A stretch of DNA of 6,108 bases from Prevotellaceae bacterium (GTDB lineage Bacteria; Bacteroidota; Bacteroidia; Bacteroidales; UBA932): the NCBI GenBank assembly GCA_031287815.1, contig JAITSM010000239.1:1-6108 (forward strand), read 5' to 3'. Each line of letters begins with the position of its first letter. Position 1 is the first letter of the stretch. This document shows positions 1-5,733 of this stretch, one piece after another. Made by a program: the position numbers and the translations under genes. The notes below the pieces were generated by a model that saw only the letters and a program-made list of their open reading frames with translations, was not told the origin of the DNA and searched no databases.

Positions 1-1104
1 TACTACCGCGTTATGGTCACGCAGTCCGTGTCGGGCTGCGCCAGCGCCTATTCTGCTGCGGTATTGAAAACCGTACGCACGGCATTTTCCGTCGGCGCCA
101 TTGCCACCACCGGACAAACCATTTGCAGCGGCGGAGCGGTAACTACCATTGGCAATGCCACCGCAGCCTCCGGCGGCGACGGCGCCATTTCCTACCAGTG
201 GTACCGCAATGGCAGCGCGATTACCAGCGCTACCGCTACTACATACGCGCCCACCGCCTACGCCTCCACTGTCGGCGCGCAGACCTTCACCCGCCGCGCA
301 AAGGACGGCACCTGCAACACCACCCTGACCGCAAGTACCGGACAGTGGGTATTGACGGTTAATGCCAAGCCGACAATTACCTATCTTTCTTCCGGCAGTA
401 CTACCCAGACCGTCTATGCCGGCTCGACTATTACACCCATTAAATATACCACCGCCAATGCTACCGGTGCGTCTATTAGCGGCCAGCCCGCCGGCGTGTC
501 CGGCGCATGGACTTCGCCTGACTATACGGTGAGCGGTACCCCCTCTGCTACCGGGACATTTAATTATACGGTTACCACCACTAACAGCAATGGCTGTGCC
601 AATGTGACCGCTACCGGGAAAATAGTTGTTGATCCTGCATTGCCGCCCAACAGTGGAACAGCCACGTGGTCATGCGGTACACAGGTTTGGAGTGGCCTAT
701 TGCGTAATCCGGTGGCGGGTTGTGCAAACGTAACGGCCCTTTCAACGACAGATCCTCCGCCCGCCCAATACAAATATGTTAGCACCTCCGACCGTTATTA
801 TTACAATTGGACGTGTGTCAACGACGCCGCTGCCGCCCTTTGCCCGTCCCCCTGGCGGGTGCCGACGCAAGACGATTTCAACGAACTGGTATCGTGCACT
901 AATTATTCCGTATTAATAAGTCAGTGGGGGTACGGCGGCTACGCCCTCGAAAGCACAATCAGCGGTGAAAGTGCGAATGCCGCCTTGTGGTCGACCACAA
1001 TATCATCCACTGGCACCGCATACCTCTTGTTTAATGAATCCGGCCAGATACGATTGCTAAGCCTTTCAAAATTCTATGGCATCCAAGTGCGTTGCGTGCA
1101 GTAG
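1..1104 (+). CDS. Ig/PKD-like repeat surface protein with FISUMP-like C-terminal domain (5' partial)
   Basis: The frame is open from base 1, and the residues before the first in-window Met (base 13), YYRV, continue the same type of sequence, so the true start lies upstream. Counting from that Met, residues about 30-117 form an Ig/PKD-like module (ISYQWYRNG, then a TFTRRAKDGTC segment and a WVLTV final strand). Residues about 118-208 form a second module of a different kind (AGSTITPIKYTT, VSGTPSATGTFNYTVTTT). Residues about 219-363 resemble the TIGR02145 'Fibrobacter succinogenes major paralogous' domain: YYYNWTC, CPSPWRVPTQDDFNEL, ALWSTT and the terminal VRCV. The domain ends at the stop codon, as is usual, and no type IX sorting domain follows. 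Several cysteines suggest disulfides in an exported protein. Proteins of this build are typically cell-surface or secreted with unknown ligands. The binding or adhesion role is inferred, and the number of upstream repeats is unknown. Confidence 0.85.
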   Translation, partial: YYRVMVTQSVSGCASAYSAAVLKTVRTAFSVGAIATTGQTICSGGAVTTIGNATAASGGDGAISYQWYRNGSAITSATATTYAPTAYASTVGAQTFTRRAKDGTCNTTLTASTGQWVLTVNAKPTITYLSSGSTTQTVYAGSTITPIKYTTANATGASISGQPAGVSGAWTSPDYTVSGTPSATGTFNYTVTTTNSNGCANVTATGKIVVDPALPPNSGTATWSCGTQVWSGLLRNPVAGCANVTALSTTDPPPAQYKYVSTSDRYYYNWTCVNDAAAALCPSPWRVPTQDDFNELVSCTNYSVLISQWGYGGYALESTISGESANAALWSTTISSTGTAYLLFNESGQIRLLSLSKFYGIQVRCVQ

Positions 1105-1220
1105 CGGCCGGCACTTCTTAAAATATACCTTATATATATAGTGATGAAAAATGAGAAAAAGCTGGAAGCAGGGGTAGGGTGTCAGGGAAACCTTAGGGGT
1201 GTAGTCGAAACACCCTGTGG

Positions 1221-1258
1221 AGTTAAGAACTAAGAACTAAGAGTTGGCTGGCGCCAGC
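1221..1258 (+). repeat. Copy 1 of AAGAACTAAGAGTT/GGCTGGCGCCAGC spacer repeat
   Basis: A run of heptamer-phased words (AGTTAAG, AACTAAG, AACTAAG, AGTTGG) leads into the palindrome GCTGGCGCCAGC. The same composition recurs at 1410-1456 and, inverted, at 2053-2095. It is therefore a dispersed intergenic repeat family rather than chance sequence. No function is known to me. Confidence 0.75.
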
Positions 1259-1291
1259 AACCTTAACCCTTAAACTTTAAACTATGACTAT

Positions 1292-1362
1292 AACGCAGGG
1301 GCGCATGGACAGATTGCTTGTCAGAAAAAATCGTGTTGTGGTTCTTCGCCCCGGCGTTTTTT
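1292..1362 (+). terminator. Candidate terminator-like long-loop hairpin
   Basis: AACGCAGGGGCG (1292-1303) pairs with CGCCCCGGCGTT (1347-1358): eleven base pairs with a single A-G mismatch. T1357-T1362 forms a six-T run at the 3' end. The 43-nt enclosed segment contains a small GACA/TGTC hairpin (1308-1322). It lies 188 bp after the stop of the rightward gene and could end that transcript. The large loop makes it non-canonical, so a small structured RNA or chance pairing is also possible. Confidence 0.35.
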
Positions 1363-1384
1363 AAAATCTAAAATGACTTTTTAA

Positions 1385-1440
1385 TTATGAATTATGAGTT
1401 ATGAACTAAGAACTAAGAGTTAAGAACTAAGAGTTAAGAG
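1385..1440 (+). repeat. Degenerate 7-bp tandem repeat, eight units
   Basis: Eight consecutive heptamers follow the pattern YTAWGAR: TTATGAA, TTATGAG, TTATGAA, CTAAGAA, CTAAGAG, TTAAGAA, CTAAGAG, TTAAGAG. The tract runs directly into TTGGCTGGCGCC. Shorter tracts with the same period occur at about 1931-1952 (AGTTAAA/AACTAAA words) and about 2022-2040 (ACTGAAA words). Confidence 0.85.
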
Positions 1441-1452
1441 TTGGCTGGCGCC
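1410..1452 (+). repeat. Left arm of 43-bp inverted repeat
   Basis: This segment matches the reverse complement of 2053-2095 at 42 of 43 positions; the one difference is A versus G in the AACTRAGAG word. It begins with heptamer words and ends with GGCTGGCGCC. The two arms bracket about 600 bp that includes the hairpin element, the 21-bp array and the terminator. Confidence 0.85.
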
Positions 1453-1459
1453 AGCCACC

Positions 1460-1531
1460 ACCTCTCCCCCCGCCCTCCCCGAAGGGGAGGGAGCCAACTC
1501 CCCCTCCTTCGGAGGGGGCTGGGGGGAGGTA
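1460..1531. repeat. C/G-rich multi-hairpin intergenic element
   Basis: Two perfect 8-bp hairpins with 3-nt loops stand side by side: CCCTCCCC-GAA-GGGGAGGG (1473-1491) and CCCCCTCC-TTC-GGAGGGGG (1500-1518). They are enclosed by an imperfect outer stem, the C-rich 1460-1473 against GGCTGGGGGGAGGT (1518-1531), giving a three-way-junction shape. From general knowledge, similar CCTCCCC/GGGGAGG palindromes are abundant between genes in many Bacteroidota. This copy is probably a non-autonomous dispersed element. Confidence 0.7.
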
Positions 1532-1605
1532 ACTAACGACTAATAGAAAAATGCAAAATAAAAAAGGGTTAAAATTTGAACAGTTTGGGCCGCCGTAAGG
1601 GCGGG

Positions 1606-1845
1606 TTGGGATCAATCCCAAACGAGTTGGGATTAATCCCCGATGAGTTGGGATCAATCCCAAATGAGTTGGGATTAATCCCCGATGAGTTGGGATCAAT
1701 CCCAAACGAGTTGGGATTAATCCCCGATGAGTTGGGATTAATTCCAAATGAGTTGGGATCAATCCCAAATGAGTTGGGATCAATCCCAAATGAGTTGGGA
1801 TTAATCCCCGATGAGTTGGGATTAATCCCAAATGAGTTGGGATGA
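1606..1845. repeat. Tandem array of 21-bp near-palindromic units (11 full plus one partial)
   Basis: Units begin at 1606 and recur exactly every 21 bp through 1816, with a partial twelfth at 1837. Two main types occur. Type A is TTGGGATCAATCCCAA plus AYGAG: 7-bp arms around a CA centre. Type B is TTGGGATTAATCCCC plus GATGAG: it contains the perfect dyad GGGATTAATCCC. The order is A-B-A-B-A-B, a variant, A, A, B, then a hybrid (1816) whose core TTGGGATTAATCCCAA is a perfect 16-bp palindrome. There are no unique spacers, so it is not a CRISPR array. The period equals about two helical turns, which places every dyad on the same face of the DNA. Function is unknown; protein-binding sites or a selfish minisatellite are both possible. 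Confidence 0.92.
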
Positions 1846-1950
1846 ATAGTAAACAATCAACTAGTCAATCAAAATCCTGTCTGCACAAGGTTTTCCCTCG
1901 CCCGCCCTCTCCCCTGAGGCTTTGCCTTAAAGTTAAAAACTAAAAGTTAA

Positions 1951-1985
1951 AAGCAACCGCCCGCATTCGCGGGCGGTTGCTTTTT
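1951..1985. terminator. Strong Rho-independent terminator, probably bidirectional
   Basis: AAGCAACCGCCCGC (1951-1964) pairs perfectly over 14 bp with GCGGGCGGTTGCTT (1969-1982) around an ATTC loop. T-rich sequence (TTTTTCTCC) follows on the + strand. On the - strand the stem is followed by TTAACTTTTAG, a weaker T-rich tail. It sits about 115 bp past the leftward operon's stop codon at 2099, so it is the best candidate for ending that transcript and for blocking rightward read-through. Confidence 0.85.
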
Positions 1986-2004
1986 CTCCATTCTCCATTA
2001 AAAA

Positions 2005-2095
2005 GGCGCCAGCCACTGCCTACTGAAAACTGAAAACTGCCTACTAACCTCCGGCGCCAGCCAACTCTTAACTCTCAGTTCTTAACTCTTAGTTC
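2005..2095 (-). repeat. Inverted spacer repeats: right arm of 43-bp inverted repeat and extra GGCGCCAGCC copy
   Basis: GGCGCCAGCC occurs at 2005-2014 and again at 2053-2062. The second copy begins the right arm (2053-2095) of the inverted repeat whose left arm is 1410-1452. Between them an ACTGAAA-type heptamer tract (about 2022-2040) lies between two CTGCCTACT words. The arm ends four bases before the stop codon of the leftward operon. Confidence 0.8.
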
Positions 2096-2098
2096 CTA

Positions 2099-4000
2099 TT
2101 AGCGTTTGTTGAACACTTTGTAGGAGTGCGGCGGCAGGGTGATGCGGTATTTGTTGGTTTTCTCCCCGCCGCTCATCATAAGGTAGAAGAACTCGAATCC
2201 CGGAGGCGCGGGCGGGGTGGGCAGCTTTTCCACTATGGCGCCGGTGAGCAGGTCGGTCAGTTTTTCTACTTTCTCACCTGTTACCACTTGTATGGTTACC
2301 GGCTCGTCGAGGAATGATTCTACGATGAAGGTGTCGTTGTCGTATGCAAAGAGGCTTACTTTGGCAGGCGCTTCCAGGCGGATATCGACGTCTTTGCCGA
2401 TGATCCGGCGCAGTTCGTTCAATACGCCGGCGGGCAGGTCGTAGAGGTTGCCGAAATCATTCGGTATGGCCAGTACATAAAGGTTGCCTTTGGAATACAG
2501 GCCGCGCAGCAGCAGGGGATAACCGCTGACCCCGCCGGAGAGCGGGCGTCCTGCGCTGATCACTTCCCACGTGTCGTTGGTATAGTACAACAGTTGCGGA
2601 AAGAGGATGTCGCGGTTTGCCTGCCCAAACCTTCCGAAGTCGTTTACCAGCACGTCGCCGGCCATGCGCAGTTCGTATATTTCGGCCATTTTTTCAGGAA
2701 TGGCTTTGAGCAGGTTGGTGGTGATGACCACGTCGCCGCCCTTTTGCAGCTGCGCTTTTATCTTGCTTAGCAGGTTGGGGTCGGCTTTGGCCTGTTCGGT
2801 GAGTAAAACCACTTGCTGGCCGACGGGAAATTCCGCTACCATTTCCACCGGCAGCCCAATCATGCCGAAGTAATTTTGCAGGAAGTCGTCGCCGTTGGAA
2901 TTTACCGGTTTGTAGGATTTAATGCCTACAGGGTTGCCTAATTTGTTGATGAATTTGTTGATGTTTTCAAACGTGTAGCCGGCCACGCGGGCGATGGTGG
3001 TAGGGATAACGGTTTGCCCGTTCAGGTTTACCGGCTTCGCCATTTCGTCGTAGTCGAAGCTGGTGGCTTGTCCCTGCCAGGGCGTCCGGTGGCTGTCGGG
3101 GCGCAGGGCGACGCCTATCAGCTCGTCGTAAGCGCAGAGGGCTATTTCCGGCGCTTTGGCAAAGAAGGTCAGCCAGAGTTGTTCGGCATACCGGTCCATC
3201 CCCATGTTCGAGCCGCCGCTGTCTACCCAGCCGCCGAAGTTATGTCCCGGACGGATGTTTTCAAAGTAACGGATGATGTTATAGCTAAGATAATTTTGCA
3301 GGTGCTGGTTGCCGGCGGGGTCGCGGGTTTCCGTGCCTGTCCATACGCCGTCGAAGAGGTGCGGCCCGGTGGCGAGGTTAAAGCCTAAGGCCTGGAAATG
3401 GTCGTACCAGTTGGGATATTTGATGATGACTTTTACTTTGGGGTTTACCTTTTTTGCCGGTTTTATCACGAGGTTTTGCGCGGCTTCGGTCATCAGTTCG
3501 AGGCGGTACTGCGTCCAGCTTTTCGCGCCTTTGGCTTTGATTTCTATATCCGATTTGCAGCTGGTGAAGAAAAAGTCGTCGAGAATAAAGTCGTCAAAAT
3601 GTTTGGCGGTGTGTTCGGCTATTTCCTGCACTTTTTTGCGGTGTTCGGGGTCGGAATAGCAGAAGGTTTCAAAATTATTCATTTCGTTAATGGTAAAAGT
3701 AATGCCTCCGCCTACTTCCAGCCCTTTTCCTTTGAAATACTTTTTCACCTGTTCCAGCGTCGCATCCGGGATGATTAGCAAGTCCCGGTGGGTTTCGATA
3801 TAAATTTTATCCACGTTGATTTGCCCGGATATAATATTCCAGGTCGAGTCCAACCATTGCAGGTCTTTCATTTTTTCAACGGTGTAGGCCTTTACGTATA
3901 TCGACACTTTAAAGCCGTCGTAATGGCCTGCCACAGCTGCCGGGCTTGCCAGCAACGACAAGAGGACGGCAAGAACCAAAGATTTTAATACAGATTTCAT
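2099..4000 (-). CDS. Secreted glycoside-hydrolase-like protein (GH42-style architecture, family not recognised)
   Basis: 633 residues, starting at an ATG preceded by an A-rich, SD-less leader. Residues 1-24 form a type I signal peptide (KSLVLAVLLSLL core, AVA|G cleavage). Residues about 28-300 read as a (beta/alpha)8 barrel with strand-like segments KVSIYVKAY, KIYIETH, VGGGITFT, FILDDFFFT, VKVIIKYPN, FDGVWTGTETRD and FGGWVDSGG. Acidic residues at strand ends (D141, D142, E224, D260) are possible catalytic groups. Residues about 365-535 resemble the amidotransferase-like domain of GH42-type enzymes (QVVLLTEQ, then KAQLQKGGDVVITTNL). Residues about 540-633 are a beta-sandwich. The domain order is the evidence for a hydrolase; no family signature was recognised. 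The gene lies 36 bp after the epimerase with no promoter between, so co-transcription is likely. Action outside the cytoplasm on an oligosaccharide is inferred; substrate unknown. Confidence 0.7.
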   Translation of the reverse strand: MKSVLKSLVLAVLLSLLASPAAVAGHYDGFKVSIYVKAYTVEKMKDLQWLDSTWNIISGQINVDKIYIETHRDLLIIPDATLEQVKKYFKGKGLEVGGGITFTINEMNNFETFCYSDPEHRKKVQEIAEHTAKHFDDFILDDFFFTSCKSDIEIKAKGAKSWTQYRLELMTEAAQNLVIKPAKKVNPKVKVIIKYPNWYDHFQALGFNLATGPHLFDGVWTGTETRDPAGNQHLQNYLSYNIIRYFENIRPGHNFGGWVDSGGSNMGMDRYAEQLWLTFFAKAPEIALCAYDELIGVALRPDSHRTPWQGQATSFDYDEMAKPVNLNGQTVIPTTIARVAGYTFENINKFINKLGNPVGIKSYKPVNSNGDDFLQNYFGMIGLPVEMVAEFPVGQQVVLLTEQAKADPNLLSKIKAQLQKGGDVVITTNLLKAIPEKMAEIYELRMAGDVLVNDFGRFGQANRDILFPQLLYYTNDTWEVISAGRPLSGGVSGYPLLLRGLYSKGNLYVLAIPNDFGNLYDLPAGVLNELRRIIGKDVDIRLEAPAKVSLFAYDNDTFIVESFLDEPVTIQVVTGEKVEKLTDLLTGAIVEKLPTPPAPPGFEFFYLMMSGGEKTNKYRITLPPHSYKVFNKR

Positions 4001-4036
4001 ATTTTTTAATTTTAATGGGTTTATATTTTATTTTAT

Positions 4037-5305
4037 TTAATCGGGGAAACGGGTGATAAGTTCAAATCCCATGCGGCTGTTGTGGTAGGGGCACCGCCAC
4101 TGGTCGGCTTTGACGAAGTCCTTTTTCGGCGTGCCGTCTTCATAAACATTGCCGTACCATTCGCCGTATTCATGGTCTATCATATATGTTTTCGTCCACT
4201 TCCATGCGAGCAGGGCGGCGTCGAGGAATTTTTTATCCTGGCTTATTTGCCATGCATTGATAAATCCCACGACGGCTTCGGCCTGCGGCCACCATTCGAG
4301 GCGGTGGCGCGTTTCCTGCGGCATACCCGGAATCGCGGGGCGTTCGCCGTGAAACTTTTCGCCGCGCATATAGCCTTCCGGCGTCAGCCCTTCTTCTATC
4401 TGCACGCCGGCCACATTGACGGCAATGCGTTTCGTATCGGCCAATATTTCTTCGTCGCCCAACACTTCGGCGGCTTCCACCAGCAGCCACGAGTATTCCA
4501 CATCATGCCCGTAGGAATCTATACGCATCGGGCTGGGCTGCCAGTCCATCGACAGGTACAGGATTTCATGCCACCTGACAGTGTCGATTATTTTATGCCG
4601 CATCACGTCTATTTCGTCTTTCAGCTGCTCCTGCAAGCCGGGATCTTTCCACACGCGGTAAAGGTTGGTGAGGGCTTCGAGCACATGCAGGTTGGTGTTC
4701 ATCGTTTTCATCGAAAACAGTTCGTTGTTTTTCCATTCGCGCGAGCACCCTTCAATAAAGCCTTTGTGGGCGGGGTCATAAGCATGCGCCACCAGTTTAT
4801 TATAAATGTCGATGGCTGCCTGCAGGCTTTCTTTGTTCCCTGTGGCGCGGTAATGTTCTGACAGCCCATAGATGGCAAAAGCGTTCTGGTAGGTATTTTT
4901 CTGCGTCATCAGGGGCGAACCGTCGGCATTCAGCACATAGTAAGACCCGCCGTATTCCTTATCGATAAAATAGTCGAGGAAATAACGCTGGGCGCGGTCG
5001 GCCAGCGCCCTGTAGGTTTCCTCCTGCAAAAGGCGGTAAGCGGACGAGAATGTCCAGAGCAGGCGCGCGTGGAGGATACCGCCTTTGGTGGCTTCCGCTT
5101 TGGGCGAGCCGTCAAAATTCAGTTCCCCGTAAAACCCGCCGGAAGAATCGGGCGCATGGGTAGCCCAGAACGGAAGGATATTTTCCGTAAGGTCTTGTTG
5201 GACTTCCTGTGTTAATTGGATGGCCGCCTGTTCTTCGGGCGACAGTTGCCTTCCGCAGGCGGCGGCGAGGCACAGAATAACGATAAATGTAAATAAATTT
5301 TTCAT
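4037..5305 (-). CDS. AGE-family cellobiose/mannobiose 2-epimerase-like lipoprotein
   Basis: 422 residues. The family reversibly converts glucose to mannose configuration at the reducing end of beta-1,4 disaccharides, using an (alpha/alpha)6 barrel. From memory of characterised cellobiose 2-epimerases, the key residues are present with near-matching spacing: KGGILHARLLWTFSSAY (R81), MNTNLH (N203, H207), YGHDVE (H267, E270), WWPQAEAVVGF, and QWRCPYHN (W403, H408). The N-terminus is a lipoprotein signal, KNLFTFIVILCLAAAC with Cys17, so the enzyme is probably membrane-anchored outside the cytoplasm, whereas characterised relatives are mostly cytosolic. The frame extends upstream to an ATG at 5377, but that start would precede the promoter's -7 box (5328-5335) and bury the signal peptide; ATG 5305 fits a leader of about 16 nt. 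It is the first gene of an operon with the hydrolase-like gene. Cellobiose versus mannobiose preference cannot be told. Confidence 0.88.
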   Translation of the reverse strand: MKNLFTFIVILCLAAACGRQLSPEEQAAIQLTQEVQQDLTENILPFWATHAPDSSGGFYGELNFDGSPKAEATKGGILHARLLWTFSSAYRLLQEETYRALADRAQRYFLDYFIDKEYGGSYYVLNADGSPLMTQKNTYQNAFAIYGLSEHYRATGNKESLQAAIDIYNKLVAHAYDPAHKGFIEGCSREWKNNELFSMKTMNTNLHVLEALTNLYRVWKDPGLQEQLKDEIDVMRHKIIDTVRWHEILYLSMDWQPSPMRIDSYGHDVEYSWLLVEAAEVLGDEEILADTKRIAVNVAGVQIEEGLTPEGYMRGEKFHGERPAIPGMPQETRHRLEWWPQAEAVVGFINAWQISQDKKFLDAALLAWKWTKTYMIDHEYGEWYGNVYEDGTPKKDFVKADQWRCPYHNSRMGFELITRFPD

Positions 5306-5327
5306 AACGACGTTTTTAAAATTGACA

Positions 5328-5357
5328 CAAATATACGTAAAATATTTCATTACCAAA
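5328..5357 (-). promoter_or_regulatory. Bacteroidota-type promoter of the epimerase operon
   Basis: Read on the - strand, a TTTG -33 box (5357-5354) is followed after 18 nt by TATATTTG (5335-5328), matching the TAnnTTTG -7 consensus of Bacteroidota housekeeping promoters. Transcription would begin near 5321, about 16 nt before the ATG at 5305. This also supports that start over the upstream in-frame ATGs. Confidence 0.75.
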
Positions 5358-5399
5358 CCTCCCCCTGTCACTTCCATGAAAAAAAAATTGAAAAAAATA

Positions 5400-5430
5400 T
5401 TTGGAATTTAAAAATATTGTCATATATTTG
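5400..5430 (+). promoter_or_regulatory. Bacteroidota-type promoter, rightward
   Basis: TTTG (5400-5403), a 19-nt spacer and TATATTTG (5423-5430) match the phylum consensus closely. The start site should be near 5437. The promoter is divergent from the epimerase promoter, with -33 boxes about 43 bp apart and the AT-rich 5376-5400 between, so a shared regulator is possible. It would drive the boxA-containing leader and perhaps the lipoprotein gene downstream. Confidence 0.75.
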
Positions 5431-5436
5431 CGGCGG

Positions 5437-5663
5437 TTATTACTTGCTCTTTGACATTTTGAAATAGATATAAAAATATATATCGCTTTAACTTTTATTC
5501 TGTGAAAACTTTGAAATCAGGAAAATTTCATCTCAGCATGAATAATAAGTCGGAGCAATCGCGCCAAGAGTAGGCGTGAGTTGTTGCACTTATTTGCTGA
5601 GTGGGTCTTCCTGAACCTCAAAGTTTCGTAAGTAATGCTTCTCATAGCCACTCTTGGTTTTTT
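5437..5663 (+). ncRNA. Candidate structured non-coding RNA (6S-like rod) or regulatory leader
   Basis: The boundaries are the predicted start and the end of a T6 run (5658-5663). A long rod folds from nested perfect stems: AAACTTTGA 5506-5514 with 5618-5626, TCAGGAA 5517-5523 with 5608-5614, CTCAGCA 5532-5538 with 5595-5601, AATAAGT 5544-5550 with 5588-5594, and TCGCGCC 5559-5565 with GGCGTGA 5573-5579 (one G-U pair). Bulges are mostly on the 5' side, with an internal bubble at 5524-5531/5602-5607. The apical CCAAGAGT (5564-5571) is fully complementary to ACTCTTGG (5650-5657), just before the T6 run. That gives a pseudoknot or a competing terminator stem. A long rod with a bubble recalls 6S RNA, and a start at this type of promoter with an end at a terminator also fits the Rfam Bacteroidales-1 motif. 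I cannot confirm either identity. A regulated leader for the lipoprotein gene is the alternative. Confidence 0.55.
5445..5456 (+). promoter_or_regulatory. rrn-type boxA antitermination element
   Basis: TGCTCTTTGACA differs at one of twelve positions from the E. coli rrn boxA (TGCTCTTTAACA). It sits within about 10-20 nt of the predicted start site. BoxA in nascent RNA recruits NusB/NusE to resist Rho, usually in rRNA leaders and some other long untranslated RNAs. No rRNA follows here, so its presence points to a transcript protected while untranslated. Confidence 0.6.
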
Positions 5664-5733
5664 ATATATATTATATAGAATAATGAAAAATCACGGTAAA
5701 AGTTAAAGAAATAAGTTGTAGAAAATAATAATT

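Larger units (their letters stand above)
1105..2098. other. Repeat-rich intergenic region between convergent genes
   Basis: About 1 kb without a supportable gene, lying between the stop codons of a rightward and a leftward gene. It holds heptamer-period AT-rich tracts, several GGCGCCAGCC elements, a 43-bp inverted repeat, a C/G-rich multi-hairpin element, an array of 21-bp palindromic units and a strong terminator. Frames stay open across the 21-bp array only because 21 is a multiple of three. They begin with TTG and have no plausible leader. The stretches at 1105-1220 and 1850-1940 contain little beyond AT-rich sequence and a C-rich remnant (about 1894-1925) resembling the hairpin element. 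Confidence 0.8.

Noticed and set aside
1176..1216. Hairpin AGGGTGT/ACACCCT as terminator of the first gene
   Set aside because: The stem is only seven pairs with a large loop, GGGTGT at 1197-1202 competes for the same partner, and no T run follows.
1606..1845. CRISPR array
   Set aside because: Units are 21 bp, directly abutting and without unique spacers, and no cas gene is present.
1427..1856. Open frames on both strands through the 21-bp array (LGSIPNE-, GLIPTH- and NPNSFGI-type peptide repeats)
   Set aside because: Several frames on both strands are open, an automatic result of a 21-bp period without stops. All rely on TTG starts, none has a leader or signal, and one runs on into the GC-rich hairpin element.
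1410..2095. Insertion sequence bounded by the 43-bp inverted repeat
   Set aside because: No transposase frame lies between the arms and no flanking target duplication was found; a non-autonomous unit remains only a speculation.
3014..3778. Rightward open frames opposite the hydrolase-like gene
   Set aside because: Overlapping short frames antisense to a coherent 633-aa exported protein, with no start signals or domains.
4082..4861. 259-aa rightward open frame opposite the epimerase gene
   Set aside because: It is antisense to a gene whose catalytic motifs are all present. Its protein is rich in Phe, His and Arg with no recognisable domain, typical of a complementary-strand shadow.
5303..5377. 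Longer epimerase start at 5377 or 5350
   Set aside because: Both would place the start upstream of or inside the promoter, and would bury the lipoprotein signal behind 24 or 15 unsupported residues.
5437..5663. tmRNA, RNase P RNA or SRP RNA
   Set aside because: No tag-peptide frame, no RNase P core motifs and no SRP GGAAG/AGCAGC tetraloop region were found; the length also disagrees with the first two.
5437..5700. An rRNA operon start because of boxA
   Set aside because: The sequence after boxA is a short self-complementary rod ending at a T run and has no recognisable 16S 5' sequence.
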